Numbered from the stretch's first letter, positions 46,903 through 56,378 are shown. The stretch: DNA of 64,000 nt from Terriglobia bacterium (GCA_020073165.1 JAIQFP010000009.1:1-64000), one strand, 5' to 3'. Numbers and translations: made by a program. The notes: generated from the sequence alone by a model not told the origin.

Positions 46903-48339
46903 CTAAGACGCGCCCACGCGCCTTTGCCGTGCAAAGGCATAGAAAACTGGGGCCCCTGCCAGGATCACTAAGGTGCCGAGCGCGGAGTTGCGGAGATTGT
47001 CGGTAAAGGTGTAGTAGAGGAGCACCGCCGATGCGATGACAAACAAAACGGGAACGATGGGATATCCCCACACGCGGTAGGGCCGCGCCGCCTGCGGATC
47101 GCGAGTCCGGAACACGAAAATGGTGCTGCCGGCAATCATGTAGAAGAGCCACTCAGTGAAGATGGCCAGCGAAAACAGTTGGCGAAAGTTCCCGCCCAGC
47201 AGCAGCAAGATGATGGCAAGCACGGCCTGCACGATGATCGCCATCGAAGGCGTGTGAAAGCGGGGATGGACCTCGGCCAAGGCCGAGAAGAAGTAGCGGT
47301 CGCGCGCGACAGCAAAAGGCACGCGCGCCCCGCTCATGGTGGTGCCATTGAGCGTGACCAGCATGGAGATGGCCATGCCTGCGGAGACAATGCTGGCGCC
47401 GAAACTGCCGAGCACCAGCCCGATGGCATCGGAAGCCGGCCTGGGCGAAGCCGCAATCGCAGAGGCGGGCAGGACATATTGCACCGCCGCATTCACCAGC
47501 ATGTAGAGCGCGCCCACCGTGGCCACGCCCAGGATCAGTGCGATGGGAATGTTGCGTTCCGGCTGGCGGACTTCTCCGGCCACCATGTTCAGATCATTCC
47601 AGCCGTCATAGGCCCAGAGCGCCGCCACCAGTGCGGCCATGAAGCCCGCAATCCCACCCTTGGCTGCGCTATAGCTGCCGGCGAAATTGCTCCAGGCGCC
47701 CGAGCTGTAGCCGAATCCGATAACGACGATTCCCAGGATGATCGCTACTTTGAGCACCGTGAACACGAGTTGGAATTCGCCAGCTTTCTTGATGCCAATG
47801 TAATTCAGAAGAGAAATGAGTACGGTTGCGGTGATCGCCACCAATTGCCCATAGCTCACCGCGAACGGGACGGTGAAGATGTCCTTCGAGAAAAATGCAA
47901 AGACCGAAAACGTTCCTAGAATGCGGACCAGCCCGATGGTGACGGTGGCGATGGATGCAGGCTTGGCGATGACGAACCACGTCCAGGCGTACAGAAATCC
48001 GGCCAGGGGACCGTAGGCGTCGCGAACATAAACATATTCGCCACCGGCTTGCGGCTTCATCGCGCCCAGTTCGGCGTAGGTGAGGGCACCGAAGAAAGAG
48101 AGCAGACCACCCGCCAGCCATGCCAGGTACACCAGTTTGGCGGAGCCTACCGATTGCATCATCTCGGCGGGAACCAGGAAGATTCCGCTCCCGATGATGG
48201 TGCCCACAACTACAGCACTGGCATGGCTGACACCTAGGTCGCGTGCGAGCTCGGGGCGGGTGGATGCGCTCCTCTGTGCTGGTTGCAGCATTGAGGCGTC
48301 GAGTATACGTGAAGTCTCGACTGTGCTGGAACGTGCCAA
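46903..48339 (-). CDS. APC-family amino acid permease
   Basis: The protein has 478 aa with 12 TM segments. The APC signature is near the N-terminus (ASAVVVGTIIGSGIFLVPAEMM; GSGIF) and later LTYAELGAMKPQAGGEYVYVRDAYGPLAGFLYAWTWF. It imports or exchanges amino acids. There is no specificity clue beyond the LAT-like overall pattern. It lies 76 bp upstream of the next transporter stop, with a fragment of the 'ACAGAGTT...CTCTGCG' repeat between. There is no RBS of note. Confidence 0.88.
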   Translation of the reverse strand: MARSSTVETSRILDASMLQPAQRSASTRPELARDLGVSHASAVVVGTIIGSGIFLVPAEMMQSVGSAKLVYLAWLAGGLLSFFGALTYAELGAMKPQAGGEYVYVRDAYGPLAGFLYAWTWFVIAKPASIATVTIGLVRILGTFSVFAFFSKDIFTVPFAVSYGQLVAITATVLISLLNYIGIKKAGEFQLVFTVLKVAIILGIVVIGFGYSSGAWSNFAGSYSAAKGGIAGFMAALVAALWAYDGWNDLNMVAGEVRQPERNIPIALILGVATVGALYMLVNAAVQYVLPASAIAASPRPASDAIGLVLGSFGASIVSAGMAISMLVTLNGTTMSGARVPFAVARDRYFFSALAEVHPRFHTPSMAIIVQAVLAIILLLLGGNFRQLFSLAIFTEWLFYMIAGSTIFVFRTRDPQAARPYRVWGYPIVPVLFVIASAVLLYYTFTDNLRNSALGTLVILAGAPVFYAFARQRRVGAS

Positions 48340-48415
48340 GCGAAACCTCTAGCCACAGAGTTGTGCGAAGAAAATCACGGCCTAATCACAGGGCCTTCTC
48401 CGTGTTCTCTGCGAT

Positions 48416-49855
48416 TCAAGATTTTGCGGTTTTCTCCGCGAAGAGAATGCTGACTGCGTATCCCACGGTGAATGTCACCACGGTCCCAATCGCTACCCAC
48501 CATGTCCAGGGCACGCGTGTCCCCAACCACAGGTAGAGCTCGGTGACAAAGCCACACAGCATGCCAAACACGGCGCCGTTCTGGTTCGCCCGCCTCGTCA
48601 GCACTCCCAGCAGAAACACGCCCAGCAACGCGCCGTAAGCTACGGACGCGATCTGCAGTCCGACTTCGACTACGCGCCCCACTTTGTGCAGCGAGAGCAC
48701 GGCCAGCCCAAACAGCACCAGCGCCCAAGCCAACGTTGCCAACCGGGAGAGATGCACGCGCCGCCGCTCATCCACCTGCGGATTGCGGCGCAGATAGAAG
48801 TCGATGATCGAACTGGAAGAGAGAGAGTTGAGGGCCGCACTCAGGTTCGACATAGCAGCCGCCAGGATCGCCGCAATCAGCAGTCCGGAAATTCCATGCG
48901 GCATCTGGCTGACGATGAAGGTGGGGTAAATTCTGTCGGCCTTGCCGAAGTTGGCCGAGGGTGTCCGGTAGAAGGCAAATAGCATGACGCCGACTATCAG
49001 GAAGAGACCAAACTGAAACAGAATCGCGACCCCACTCGACAGCAGCGCTGTCACCGACTGTCGCTGATTTCGGGCGGCCAGCAATCGCTGCACGATGAGT
49101 TGATCGGTGCCGTGGCTGGCGGTGGTCAGAAAGGCTCCACCAATCAGGCCGGCCCAGAAGGTGTAGGGCTTCCACAAGTCCGGGGCGAAATCGAATACGC
49201 GCAGCTTGCCAGCGGTCTCGGCCACGCTGTGGATGGCGGCCCATCCACCGGGGACCAGGTGCAGAATGGTGAACAGTCCCACTACGGTGCCGCCGACGTA
49301 GATGAAGGTTTGCACCACGTCGGTCCAGATCACAGCCGCCAGCCCGCCCTCAAAGGTGTAGATCAGGGTCAGTGTGGTGATGATCGCAATGGACGCAATC
49401 TCGCCGGTCCCCAACGCAATCGCTACCACGATGGAGACGGCATACACGCGCACTCCTTCAGCGGCAGCACGGGTCACCAGGAACAATCCTGCGGTCAGCG
49501 AACGCAGCCGGGGCCCGAAGCGGCGCTCAATCAGCTCATAGGCGGTGAAAAGATCGCCGCGAAAATAGTGCGGCAGCAAGACAAAACTGATGACGACTCT
49601 CCCTACGAGATACCCAAACACGACCTGAAGAAAAGTGAGATTGGTGTCGTAGGCCAGGCCCGGGATGCTGATGATCGTCAGGGTGCTGGTCTCCGCCGCC
49701 ACGATGGACAGCGCAATCGCCCACCAGGGAATGTTGCGGTCGGCCAGGAAGTAATCGCGCAACGAGCGCTGGCGCTTGCGGAAACGCAGCCCGAACAGGG
49801 TAATCCCCGCCAGGTACAGGCCGATGATGGTGAGGTCCAGCTTGTCCAGGCCCAT
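48416..49855 (-). CDS. Sodium:solute symporter (SSS family)
   Basis: The protein has 479 aa with 13 TM segments. Typical are LDLTIIGLYLAGITLFGLRFRKRQRSLRDYFLADRNIPWWAIALSIVAAETSTLT (in part) and GGLAAVIWTDVVQTFIYVGG. It carries sugars, sialic acid or similar solutes with sodium. It is divergent from a BadF-type sugar kinase 238 bp away, so uptake of an amino sugar followed by phosphorylation is plausible. The ATG at 49855 is chosen; an upstream in-frame start lacks support. Confidence 0.88.
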   Translation of the reverse strand: MGLDKLDLTIIGLYLAGITLFGLRFRKRQRSLRDYFLADRNIPWWAIALSIVAAETSTLTIISIPGLAYDTNLTFLQVVFGYLVGRVVISFVLLPHYFRGDLFTAYELIERRFGPRLRSLTAGLFLVTRAAAEGVRVYAVSIVVAIALGTGEIASIAIITTLTLIYTFEGGLAAVIWTDVVQTFIYVGGTVVGLFTILHLVPGGWAAIHSVAETAGKLRVFDFAPDLWKPYTFWAGLIGGAFLTTASHGTDQLIVQRLLAARNQRQSVTALLSSGVAILFQFGLFLIVGVMLFAFYRTPSANFGKADRIYPTFIVSQMPHGISGLLIAAILAAAMSNLSAALNSLSSSSIIDFYLRRNPQVDERRRVHLSRLATLAWALVLFGLAVLSLHKVGRVVEVGLQIASVAYGALLGVFLLGVLTRRANQNGAVFGMLCGFVTELYLWLGTRVPWTWWVAIGTVVTFTVGYAVSILFAEKTAKS

Positions 49856-50001
49856 GGTGAGACACCGCCGCAATCGTGCCAGAAGGCTTCTCCAGAGTAT
49901 CGGGCTTCACGGTGTCTGGCGCTGCGATCTGGGCCTCGGGGTATCTAGCTCATTAATCCGGGGAAAAGCGAGTTCACCACGGAGACACAGAGGGTTTTTT
50001 T

Positions 50002-50042
50002 CAATCGGCAATCGGAAATTGGGAGTCAACAATCAGCGATTC
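50002..50042. repeat. CAATCGG/AAATTGG repeat half
   Basis: This stretch (CAATCGGCAATCGGAAATTGG then CAACAATCAGCGATTCC in part) resembles the arms at 60685-60725. It is a dispersed AT-richer non-coding repeat. Confidence 0.5.
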
Positions 50043-50093
50043 CATGCCGTCCCAGCGAATCGCGCAATGAGACTCTTGTGGTAGAACTACCCC

Positions 50094-51008
50094 GTGGCGA
50101 TCTTTCTCGGGATTGACGGCGGGGGCAGCAAGACTTCATGCGCGGTTGGAGACGAGACTTCACTGCTGGGCAGCGGTACAGCCGGGGGAAGTAACGTCAT
50201 CCGCGTGGGGGAAGGGCAAGCGCGGGAATCTCTCGCGGCTGCGATTCGCCAGGCCTGCACCGTTGCCAATGTGACTCCGGCGCAGGTGCGAAGGGCCTGC
50301 GTGGGCATGGCTGGGGCGGCTCGCCCAGAAGTCAGCGAGATTGTTCGGCGCCTTGTGGCAGAAATTATTCCCGGCGAAATCGAAGTCGTGGGCGACATGG
50401 TGATCGCTTTGGAAGCCGCGATCGGCGGGAACCCGGGTGTGGTTGTGATCGCGGGGACAGGGTCGATCGCCTATGGTCGCGACTCTGCGGGCCAGACCGC
50501 GCGTGCCGGCGGATGGGGATTCGCCATCTCGGACGAGGGCTCGGGACATTGGATCGGGCGATCGGCGATTGCTGCTGTCCTGCGAGCCTTTGATGAAGGG
50601 CAAGCTGAAGGCATGTCCATGGTCGCAGCCATGATGAAATTCTGGCGGTTGGAGACCCGCGAGCAGTTCGTCTTGAGGGCCAACAGTTCGCCTCCGCCTG
50701 ACTTCGCGGCGTTGCTGCCTGTTGTTCTGTCCGCTGCCGATGCGGGTGATCCGTTGGCCCGCACGGCTCTCACCCAGGCTGGCGCCGAGTTGGCAGCCCT
50801 CGCCAAAATCGTTATCCGGCGGCTCTTCCCCGAGACCGATACCGTACCAGTGGCCATGTCCGGCGGTGTGTTTCGCAGTTCCGCGCTGGTGCGCCAGGTT
50901 TTCTACAATAGTCTGCGGTCGGAGTATCCCAAGGCGACGATTAACCCCACCGTCATTGACCCGGTACGGGGTGCGCTGGAGTTGGCACGAAGACGCGCTC
51001 GGTCGTAG
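50094..51008 (+). CDS. BadF/BadG-type ATPase, likely N-acetylglucosamine kinase
   Basis: The protein has 304 aa. ASKHA-fold motifs: FLGIDGGGSKT (phosphate 1), VVIAGTGSIAYG (phosphate 2) and MSGGVFRSS (adenosine). The central GWGFAISDEGSGHWIG is typical of the N-acetylglucosamine kinase group in this family. The start is GTG at 50094, only 6 nt after TAGAAC (50082-50087), so a leaderless transcript is likely. The adjacent divergent SSS transporter fits a role in amino-sugar use or cell-wall recycling. The substrate is not proven. Confidence 0.85.
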   Translation: MAIFLGIDGGGSKTSCAVGDETSLLGSGTAGGSNVIRVGEGQARESLAAAIRQACTVANVTPAQVRRACVGMAGAARPEVSEIVRRLVAEIIPGEIEVVGDMVIALEAAIGGNPGVVVIAGTGSIAYGRDSAGQTARAGGWGFAISDEGSGHWIGRSAIAAVLRAFDEGQAEGMSMVAAMMKFWRLETREQFVLRANSSPPPDFAALLPVVLSAADAGDPLARTALTQAGAELAALAKIVIRRLFPETDTVPVAMSGGVFRSSALVRQVFYNSLRSEYPKATINPTVIDPVRGALELARRRARS

Positions 51009-51045
51009 CTGCAGGAGTACTTCTGGCAGGCCGTGCTGGAGATTC

Positions 51046-51840
51046 ATGCCTTCCGCTGATGCCAAACCGGCTCGAACGACCCCTGAACCAGCTCTGTCCA
51101 TTCCTCTTGATGAGGCCGTCCACAGTACCAACAGCGACGTTATGAAAGCGGCTGCCGCTGATCCAGCGCTTGCGGAAGATCTCGCTCTTGCCCTGCTGAA
51201 ACGCGCCGACATTCCTCCCGAAGTACTCGAACAGCTCAGCAAGAATGGCGGCGCGATGAAGAGCCGCAAGGTGAAGCTGGCACTGGTCGAGCATCCCAAG
51301 ACGCCGCGCCATGTCTCGCTCCCCATGGTGCGTCACTTGTTCACTTTCGACCTAATGCGGGTGGCGCTCGCGCCCGTGGTCCCCGCCGACATAAAAAGGG
51401 CCGCAGACGAGTCGCTCATCAATCGCCTGGAAACGATCTCAATCGGGGAAAGGTTATCTCTCGCACATCGTGCCTCGAGACGTGTTGCCGGAGCGTTGCT
51501 GCTTGATCCTGAGGCCCGCGTGATTCATGCCGCGCTCGAGAACTCGCGTTTGACCGAAGCCGCGGTCGTCCAGGGCCTGACCCGTTACGACACCCCCGCA
51601 GCATTCGTCGAAGGCGTATGCCATCACGCCAAGTGGTCAGTACGTCGCGAAGTTCGCATGGCCCTTCTGCGCAACGAAAAGACACCGCTGGCGCGCGCCC
51701 TGGAATTTGCCCGCGCGCTGCCTGCATCGCTGGTGCGGGAAATTCTCACGGGGTCGCGCCTGCCAGCGAACGTGAAGTCTTATGTCATGACTGAACTGAA
51801 GGGTGCAGGCTCAACCACAAGGAAAGACCGTCGTGTCTGA
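51046..51840 (+). CDS. Helical-repeat hypothetical protein
   Basis: The protein has 264 aa with no signal. It is almost all alpha-helical, with HEAT-like units such as ADPALAEDLALALLKRADIPPEVLEQLSKNG and 'HPKTPRHVSLPMVRHLFTFDLMRVAL'. RREVRMALLRNEKTPLARALEF resembles DUF2336-type repeats. It lies 37 bp after the sugar kinase. The ATG at 51046 begins the coding pattern. The role may be protein-protein binding; the family is not certain. Confidence 0.65.
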   Translation: MPSADAKPARTTPEPALSIPLDEAVHSTNSDVMKAAAADPALAEDLALALLKRADIPPEVLEQLSKNGGAMKSRKVKLALVEHPKTPRHVSLPMVRHLFTFDLMRVALAPVVPADIKRAADESLINRLETISIGERLSLAHRASRRVAGALLLDPEARVIHAALENSRLTEAAVVQGLTRYDTPAAFVEGVCHHAKWSVRREVRMALLRNEKTPLARALEFARALPASLVREILTGSRLPANVKSYVMTELKGAGSTTRKDRRV

Positions 51841-51923
51841 TTGAGATTGACCGCAGGGTCTAAAGCCGGCTCCCTTGGGCACTCCTCGCGGCACCGCTGA
51901 AGCCGTGCCCGTTCTTGGGGGAG

Positions 51924-53735
51924 CTATTCACGCAAATTCTGAGAAGGCAACCCCGACTTGCCTGCCGTCGCGGGTTCTCCCTGCCTCTCATGCAGCAACC
52001 CTACGATGTCCTGATACAGCTTGGTGCGCGTGGCGTAACGCTCGTGGGCTCGCGTGATGTAACGGACGTGGACTTCCACGCCCAAAGTGGTCGGCCGCAG
52101 GTTGATGGCCGGTGCCGCCGAAACGGTATGCATGCGCTCGCGCTGCGTGGCCCGTTTCCACTCTTCCTCCGCCATGCGCGCGTTGGCCTCGGTTGAAGTA
52201 GTGACCAGTTTCTGAATGGCGTCGATGATGGGATAGGGATTCTGCGCGGAAGGCACCAGAATCTGCAACTCGTCCCACAACCACTGCCCGCTGGTGGAGA
52301 AATTGAAGAAGTGCCCCTCGATGGCGTAGCTGTTCACGAAGGCTACCTTGCGTCCCGTGGGATGCCCAGCATCGTTCCAGTTGCCGGTTTCGAGCAGAAC
52401 TGTGCGCAATAGCCCAATTTCAGCGACTTCACCGACCACACCGTTGATTTCCACCCAGTCGCCCACGCGAATGCCGTTGCGTCCCATCAGAGCAAACCAA
52501 CCAAAGAAGGCCACGATGAAGTCTTTTAGCGCCACCGTGAGCCCGGCGCCGGCCAGACCGAGAATGGTCGGCATTTGGCTGGGCATGCCAAACAGCACCA
52601 GCAGGATGAGCAGCACGCCGACCGCCTGCACCACGAATCGCATCACCACGCGCAAGGTCCGCAGCCGCGTGCGGTCCGGGGTGACGTGAGTGAAGAAGCG
52701 GTCAATCAAGCGCGCGCACAGATAGACTCCGAGCACGATCAGCAGAATGAGCAGAGCGGACTGGATGATGCCATGGGTGGCGGCGCGCTGTCGGGATTGC
52801 ACCACCGCGAGCCAGTTGCCGTAGACGTCAGCCAATTCCTGATGGTCCTGGATACGTTTGTCAAGATCGGCAAGGTTCTTTTGACGCTCCGAAAGGCGGC
52901 GCAACGAGGCAATCACTGCCTGGGAGTTGTCCGCTGCGGGGGCCGCTTCCTGGGGTTGGCCGGCGGTGGGTTGTGCCGACGCCGCTTGCTCCGCCGAGTC
53001 ATGGCTTTGCTGGAGCAGGCCGCGCTTGGCGAGCGCTTCATCGCGTGCCTGCTGCAATTGCAGGACTTTGCTGCGTTCCGTGCGCCAGGTGGTAAGGTGC
53101 GCAATGAAATGGCTGGCTGGTGGACCAGCCTCTGCGCCAATCGCGCTGACTTGCGCTTGAGCGCTGTCGCTCTGCTGTTGGGCGGCCTGATACCTGGCGA
53201 ACTGGCGTTGGATGCGGCTCAAGGGATCGGCCCCGGACCGGAGCAAGTCGCCTTTGGCATCCTCCAGTTCGTCCTTATCCAGTTCCAGTTGGGCCTGCAC
53301 CAGGTCGAGTTGCTGCTGGAGATCGGTGTTGGAGCCGTGCCGGCTCGAAGCCTCTTTCTTCAGTTCGTCGATAATGTCCTGGTCTGACTTGACCTGGGCT
53401 TCGGCCCTGCTTGCCCGCGCGTAGAGTTCTTTTGTCTCGGGTGTGGATTCGGGCGGATGAAGAGTGGCCTCGCGCATGGCCTCGGCGAACGCGAGGTCAA
53501 CCGCATGATCAGCGAGCCGCAATGCCTGGCGTGCGAATCGCTGCTCCTCACGGGTGGAAGCCAAGGCCGCCATGCTGCGGGCGGTTTGCACGGGCCGCTC
53601 ATCCACCAGCGGAGCGCGGCGGGATTTGGTCCCCGCAACCGGGGAACCGGAGTCGCGGGTAAAGATCAGGCCAACGATAGCTAACACAACGAGCGCAGAC
53701 AGGCTAAAGACGATGACCCACTGGCGAGTTTTCAT
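51924..53735 (-). CDS. MscS-family mechanosensitive channel with long N-terminal coiled coil
   Basis: The protein has about 603 aa. An N-terminal membrane anchor (IVFSLSALVVLAIVGLIF) leads to about 270 aa of coiled coil with low-complexity Ala/Gln parts, then two to three TM segments and the MscS pore/beta domain: GLAGAGLTVALKDFIVAFFGWFALMGRNGIRVGDWVEI. Channels of this kind release solutes on hypo-osmotic shock. The start is ATG at 53735 or 53747; neither has a strong RBS. The nearby divergent gene is on the opposite strand. Confidence 0.87.
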   Translation of the reverse strand: MKTRQWVIVFSLSALVVLAIVGLIFTRDSGSPVAGTKSRRAPLVDERPVQTARSMAALASTREEQRFARQALRLADHAVDLAFAEAMREATLHPPESTPETKELYARASRAEAQVKSDQDIIDELKKEASSRHGSNTDLQQQLDLVQAQLELDKDELEDAKGDLLRSGADPLSRIQRQFARYQAAQQQSDSAQAQVSAIGAEAGPPASHFIAHLTTWRTERSKVLQLQQARDEALAKRGLLQQSHDSAEQAASAQPTAGQPQEAAPAADNSQAVIASLRRLSERQKNLADLDKRIQDHQELADVYGNWLAVVQSRQRAATHGIIQSALLILLIVLGVYLCARLIDRFFTHVTPDRTRLRTLRVVMRFVVQAVGVLLILLVLFGMPSQMPTILGLAGAGLTVALKDFIVAFFGWFALMGRNGIRVGDWVEINGVVGEVAEIGLLRTVLLETGNWNDAGHPTGRKVAFVNSYAIEGHFFNFSTSGQWLWDELQILVPSAQNPYPIIDAIQKLVTTSTEANARMAEEEWKRATQRERMHTVSAAPAINLRPTTLGVEVHVRYITRAHERYATRTKLYQDIVGLLHERQGEPATAGKSGLPSQNLRE

Positions 53736-53893
53736 CACCCATGGCATGCGGCAGCTGTGGGAACGATTGGTAGCTTCATTATACGAGGCGCTGTGCCCGG
53801 GATGTTGCTCGCCGGTACATTGCACTGTGTGACGGAAGGAAGCACTGCCGTAACCTGCCGGGACCCGGGCTCGCCCACCTACAATCAGTTTGC

Positions 53894-54433
53894 ATGCGCG
53901 AGTATCTCCAGGCTGTGTTGGACGAAGACTGGCACGCGGTCTCGCGCTGGGCACTGGCGTGGTGGATCGCGTTTTATGCGATGTTCCTGCTCTACGCCTT
54001 CACCATGCACGGCGCGTTTCTGTTCATTGATTCTGTCAATCTGATTGTCCACGAAGGCGGCCATTTGTTGTTCGGCTGGTTTGGACCGACCTTGGGCATT
54101 TGGGGCGGAACCATTCTGCAATGGCTGGTGCCGCTGCTATTGGCGGGATACTTCTTCAGCCAGCGTCAGCCGACCGCTTTCACCTTCTGTCTGTTTTTCT
54201 TCTTCGAGAACTGGCTCTACACCGCCACCTACATGGCGGATGCACGGGCTATGGCCCTGCCGCTGGTCACGGCCGGGGACTCGACCTTCGTGGAGCACGA
54301 CTGGCACACCATCTTCTCCAGCCTGGGGGTGCTGCAGTACGACACGACCATCGCGGCGATCGTACGGCTGCTAGGATGGTGTGGGATGGTCGGGACGGTT
54401 GCTTGGCTGGGGCTCTCGCGCAAAAACTCTTAA
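53894..54433 (+). CDS. Small integral membrane protein with HEGGH motif (M50-like?)
   Basis: The protein has 179 aa with about 5 TM segments. LIVHEGGHLLFGWFGPTLGIWGGTILQWLVP carries an HExxH motif within a membrane segment, as in M50B-like metalloproteases, but no NxxPxxxxDG motif follows. It might be a distant relative or a non-peptidase with a metal site. A TACAAT box at 53880-53885 lies 8 nt before the ATG, again suggesting a leaderless mRNA. Its stop codon lies in a palindromic repeat arm (54422-54440). Confidence 0.7.
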   Translation: MREYLQAVLDEDWHAVSRWALAWWIAFYAMFLLYAFTMHGAFLFIDSVNLIVHEGGHLLFGWFGPTLGIWGGTILQWLVPLLLAGYFFSQRQPTAFTFCLFFFFENWLYTATYMADARAMALPLVTAGDSTFVEHDWHTIFSSLGVLQYDTTIAAIVRLLGWCGMVGTVAWLGLSRKNS

Positions 54434-54540
54434 CCGCGAAGAACGCGGAGAACATCCGGAGAGGTCGCAAAGAAAAGCAATGCACTGGCTCCTTCGCGTA
54501 CTTCGCGCGACCTTGGCGGCCTTTGCGGTTAAAGGTTTTC
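54422..54540. repeat. Palindromic repeat spanning two convergent gene ends (copy 3)
   Basis: The left arm AAAACTCTTAACCGCGAAG (54422-54440) contains the stop codon TAA of the upstream gene. The right arm CTTTGCGGTTAAAGGTTTTC (54521-54540) ends 2 nt before the stop codon of the opposing gene. This is the same family as 30170 and 32968. CCTTCGCGTACTTCGCGCG and similar GCGAA units lie between. Confidence 0.75.
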
Positions 54541-54542
54541 CT

Positions 54543-55604
54543 CTACGGCACCCAATCTGCGATGAACACGTTGGTCTCGTGCGGAACCTTGCCATTGCGG
54601 CCGGAAATCCAGACCAGTTTCTTGCCGTCCGGACTGAACATGGGGAAGCCGTCGAAGCCCTCGGTGTAAGTAATTCGCTCCAGATTCTTGCCATCGAGGC
54701 CGACGCCATAAAGCTCGAAATTGCCCATTCCACCGGTCGATCCCACATTGGAAGAGAAGATAATCCGCTTGCCATCCGGGAAGATTGAGGGCGCAAAGCT
54801 AGCGGCGCCGAGATCGGTGATTTGGCGCTTCTCGCTGCCGTCGGCCTTCATCAGCCACAACTCGAGATAGGTGGGGCGAATCAGGTTCTGTTTGAGCAAG
54901 TCTTCGTAGTCAGCGGTCTCCTGACCAGGCTTGGGGTGGTGGGCGCGATAGACGATCCACTTGCGATCCGGCGAGAAGAACGGCCCACCGTCGTATCCCA
55001 GTTCGTGGGTGAGTTGCTTCACGTGCTTGCCGTTGGCGTCCATGGTGTAGATATCGAGGTCACCATTGCGCAGGGAGGTGAAGACGATCTTCTTGCCATC
55101 CTCGGAGATGACGGCTTCTGCGTCGTAGCCCGGCGTGGTAGTGAGTTGCTGCAGGCCGGATCCGTCCGGATTGGCGGTGAAAATGTCGAAGGTGGAATAA
55201 ACACCCCAGACGTAGCCCTTGGAGTAATCGGGCTTGGGCGGACACTCGGCGCTGCCCAGGTGAGTAGAGGCGTAGAGGATTTTCTTTCCATTCGGATAGA
55301 TGTAACTGCAGGTCGTGCGCCCTTTGCCGGTCGAAACCATGCGCACGTCGGAGCCATCGATATTCATGGTGAAAATCTGATCACATTTCAGAGCGTCGCG
55401 GGTGGACTGGAAGATCAGCTTCTTGCCATCGGCGGAGAAATAGGCCTCGGCATTCTGGCCCCCGAAGGTGAGCTGGCGGATATTGCGTAAGTGCTTCTCC
55501 TCGGTGCCTGCGTCTGTGGCCGGTGTGGTCTGGGCAGGGGATTGGCGCAGGAGCACGACGGCCAAGAGTCCGAGCAACACCAAAGGGAAAGATGATTTCT
55601 TCAT
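54543..55604 (-). CDS. Secreted PD40/TolB-like beta-propeller protein
   Basis: The protein has 353 aa with a signal peptide (FPLVLLGLLAVVLLRQSPAQ) but no lipobox. It has six PD40-type blades, each of the form FSADGKKLIFQSTRD, ISEDGKKIVFTSLRNGDLDIYTMDANGKHVKQLT or FSPDGKKLVWISGRNGK. It is paralogous in fold to the lipoprotein at 30340-31422. Such propellers bind protein partners or substrates in the periplasm. No catalytic motif is visible, so no enzyme claim is made. Confidence 0.85.
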   Translation of the reverse strand: MKKSSFPLVLLGLLAVVLLRQSPAQTTPATDAGTEEKHLRNIRQLTFGGQNAEAYFSADGKKLIFQSTRDALKCDQIFTMNIDGSDVRMVSTGKGRTTCSYIYPNGKKILYASTHLGSAECPPKPDYSKGYVWGVYSTFDIFTANPDGSGLQQLTTTPGYDAEAVISEDGKKIVFTSLRNGDLDIYTMDANGKHVKQLTHELGYDGGPFFSPDRKWIVYRAHHPKPGQETADYEDLLKQNLIRPTYLELWLMKADGSEKRQITDLGAASFAPSIFPDGKRIIFSSNVGSTGGMGNFELYGVGLDGKNLERITYTEGFDGFPMFSPDGKKLVWISGRNGKVPHETNVFIADWVP

Positions 55605-55781
55605 GATGGGTTTCCGGAACTCTAAGAAGATACCCGAAGCGGAGTAGCTTGTCGCGGAGGAAAGTCAAAAGCGCAACCGCAAAGGACGCAAAGGAAAGCC
55701 GCCAAGGCTGCAGAGGGATTCTTTGGGGTCTCTGCGCAAGCTTCGGTAAAATTCCCGCATCTCCAGAAAGAGGATGAACCG

Positions 55782-56243
55782 ATGAAACTCAGACTGTTTG
55801 CGATCGTGGTCGTGCTGGCTTTGGCCACTGCGGGGTTTGCCTGGAGGGCCAAAGCCGGATCAGACGAACTGGTCCAGCTTGAGGCCGAGTTCATGAAGGC
55901 CGCGGCTGAAAAGGGCGCGGAGGGATACATGTCTTACTACGCCGAAGACGCGGTCGAACTGCCCAACGGGACAGACATGCTGCGCGGCAAAGAGAGCATC
56001 GCCAAAACCATGGGGTTCCTGGACCAGAAAGACAACCGCCTGACCTGGAAGCCGGTGCACGCTGATATGGCCTCCTCCGGCGACTTGGGCTACACGTATG
56101 GCACGTACGAGTTTCGCTCGAAGGACAAAGACGGCAAACCCACGGTCAGCTACGGTAAGTACGCGACCATCTGGAAAAAGCAGAAGGATGGAAGCTGGAA
56201 GGTGGTGATGGACATGGGGAACTCGTCTCCGATGAAACCGTAG
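55782..56243 (+). CDS. Secreted DUF4440/SnoaL-like (NTF2 fold) protein
   Basis: The protein has 153 aa. A signal peptide (LRLFAIVVVLALATAGFAWRAKA) precedes an NTF2-like domain: LEAEFMKAAAEKGAEGYMSYYAEDAVELPNGTDMLRGKESI and YGKYATIWKKQKDGSWKVVMD. DUF4440 proteins share this fold; most have no assigned reaction. TAAAAT (55746-55751) and AGAGGATGAACC stand upstream of the ATG, giving a short leader with an RBS. Confidence 0.85.
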   Translation: MKLRLFAIVVVLALATAGFAWRAKAGSDELVQLEAEFMKAAAEKGAEGYMSYYAEDAVELPNGTDMLRGKESIAKTMGFLDQKDNRLTWKPVHADMASSGDLGYTYGTYEFRSKDKDGKPTVSYGKYATIWKKQKDGSWKVVMDMGNSSPMKP

Positions 56244-56350
56244 CTGGTCGCTGGTGGCTGGCGCCTGGTTCTCAGTTTTCAATATGAACGAAGGCTCCCA
56301 GCTAAATTGGGGAGGCATCGCCACAGCACTCACGCGCATGGAAAGAGGGG

Positions 56351-56378
56351 TTATGAGTGTAATCGCCTGGTTACGCCA
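56351..56378 (+). repeat. TGAGTGTAATCGCC repeat, copy upstream of the selenoprotein gene
   Basis: TGAGTGTAATCGCCTGGTTACGCC. It shares its first 14 nt exactly with the copy at 56722 and contains the small palindrome GTAA...TTAC. Another copy in reverse orientation is at 57175-57203. Confidence 0.65.
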
